From the NCBI RefSeq assembly GCF_013410345.1, contig NZ_JACCFJ010000001.1:4313501-4377500 (forward strand): a stretch of DNA of 64,000 bases. Direction: 5' to 3'. Each line of letters opens with the position of its first letter. The first letter of the stretch is position 1. The position numbers and the translations under genes are program-made. A model generated the notes under the pieces. That model was not told where the DNA came from. It worked only from the letters and a program-made list of their open reading frames with translations, and did not search any database. Positions 63,190-64,000 of this stretch are shown in pieces. This DNA comes from Saccharopolyspora hordei (GTDB lineage: Bacteria; Actinomycetota; Actinomycetes; Mycobacteriales; Pseudonocardiaceae).

Positions 63190-64000
<811 letters not shown>

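Overview
The window is high-GC actinobacterial chromosome. GTG and TTG starts are common and most neighbours overlap by 4 bp. The gene order cmk-der, parA-scpA-scpB-rluB and pyrG-mctB-steA-recN-nadK-tlyA matches mycobacteria and Pseudonocardiales, and I recall it as roughly Rv1691-Rv1713 in M. tuberculosis. A Pseudonocardiaceae-like actinomycete such as Saccharopolyspora is likely; the genus is inference.

Left part, 1-27.2 kb, is accessory. A PucR-type regulator (partial), an MHS-family transporter and a TPP enzyme open the window. An 18.46-kb composite transposon follows (4738-23198), bounded by two apparently identical 876-bp IS5-family elements in inverted orientation with 3-bp TAA repeats outside. 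Its cargo is a C5-dicarboxylate gene set resembling itaconate degradation (CitE-like lyase, MFS carrier, MaoC hydratase, CaiB-type CoA-transferase, acyl-CoA dehydrogenase, MmgE/PrpD), a hydantoinase A/B plus amidase operon, two FadR-type regulators, an SDR, and debris of an amine oxidase and an IS110 transposase. The transposon splits one gene: the minus-strand fragments at 24214-23199 and 4734-3723 rejoin in frame into a 675-codon ORF. That gene is the last of a tightly overlapping operon (NrtR-like Nudix regulator, MTAN/PNP-type nucleosidase, multi-pass membrane protein) that looks like an undescribed nucleotide-sensing conflict or defence system, here broken.

Middle part, 27.2-41.5 kb. A polyol or tetrulose catabolic operon reads leftward (HAD phosphatase, 2-hydroxyacid dehydrogenase, FGGY kinase, DhaK-DhaL kinase, EryI/DerI-like RpiB isomerase, class II aldolase). 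Opposite it are a DeoR repressor and a polyol-family MFS transporter. Two matching TTAAC-N9-GTTAA sites lie before the two transcription units. After decayed GT2 and GtrA genes come a dipeptidyl-peptidase IV-like protease, an aldo/keto reductase and a two-component system.

Right part, 41.5-64 kb, is conserved core on the minus strand: ribosome biogenesis (der, rluB, tlyA), lipid and nucleotide metabolism (plsC, cmk, pyrG, nadK), chromosome maintenance (parA, scpA, scpB, xerD-like, recN) and envelope/division (steA, mctB). A plus-strand KhtT/KhtU-like cation exchanger pair interrupts it. It ends in a TPR protein with a long Arg/Asp/Gly-rich repeat tail, an rRNA terminator, 5S rRNA and the 3' part of 23S rRNA. 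No tRNA genes or CRISPR arrays were seen.
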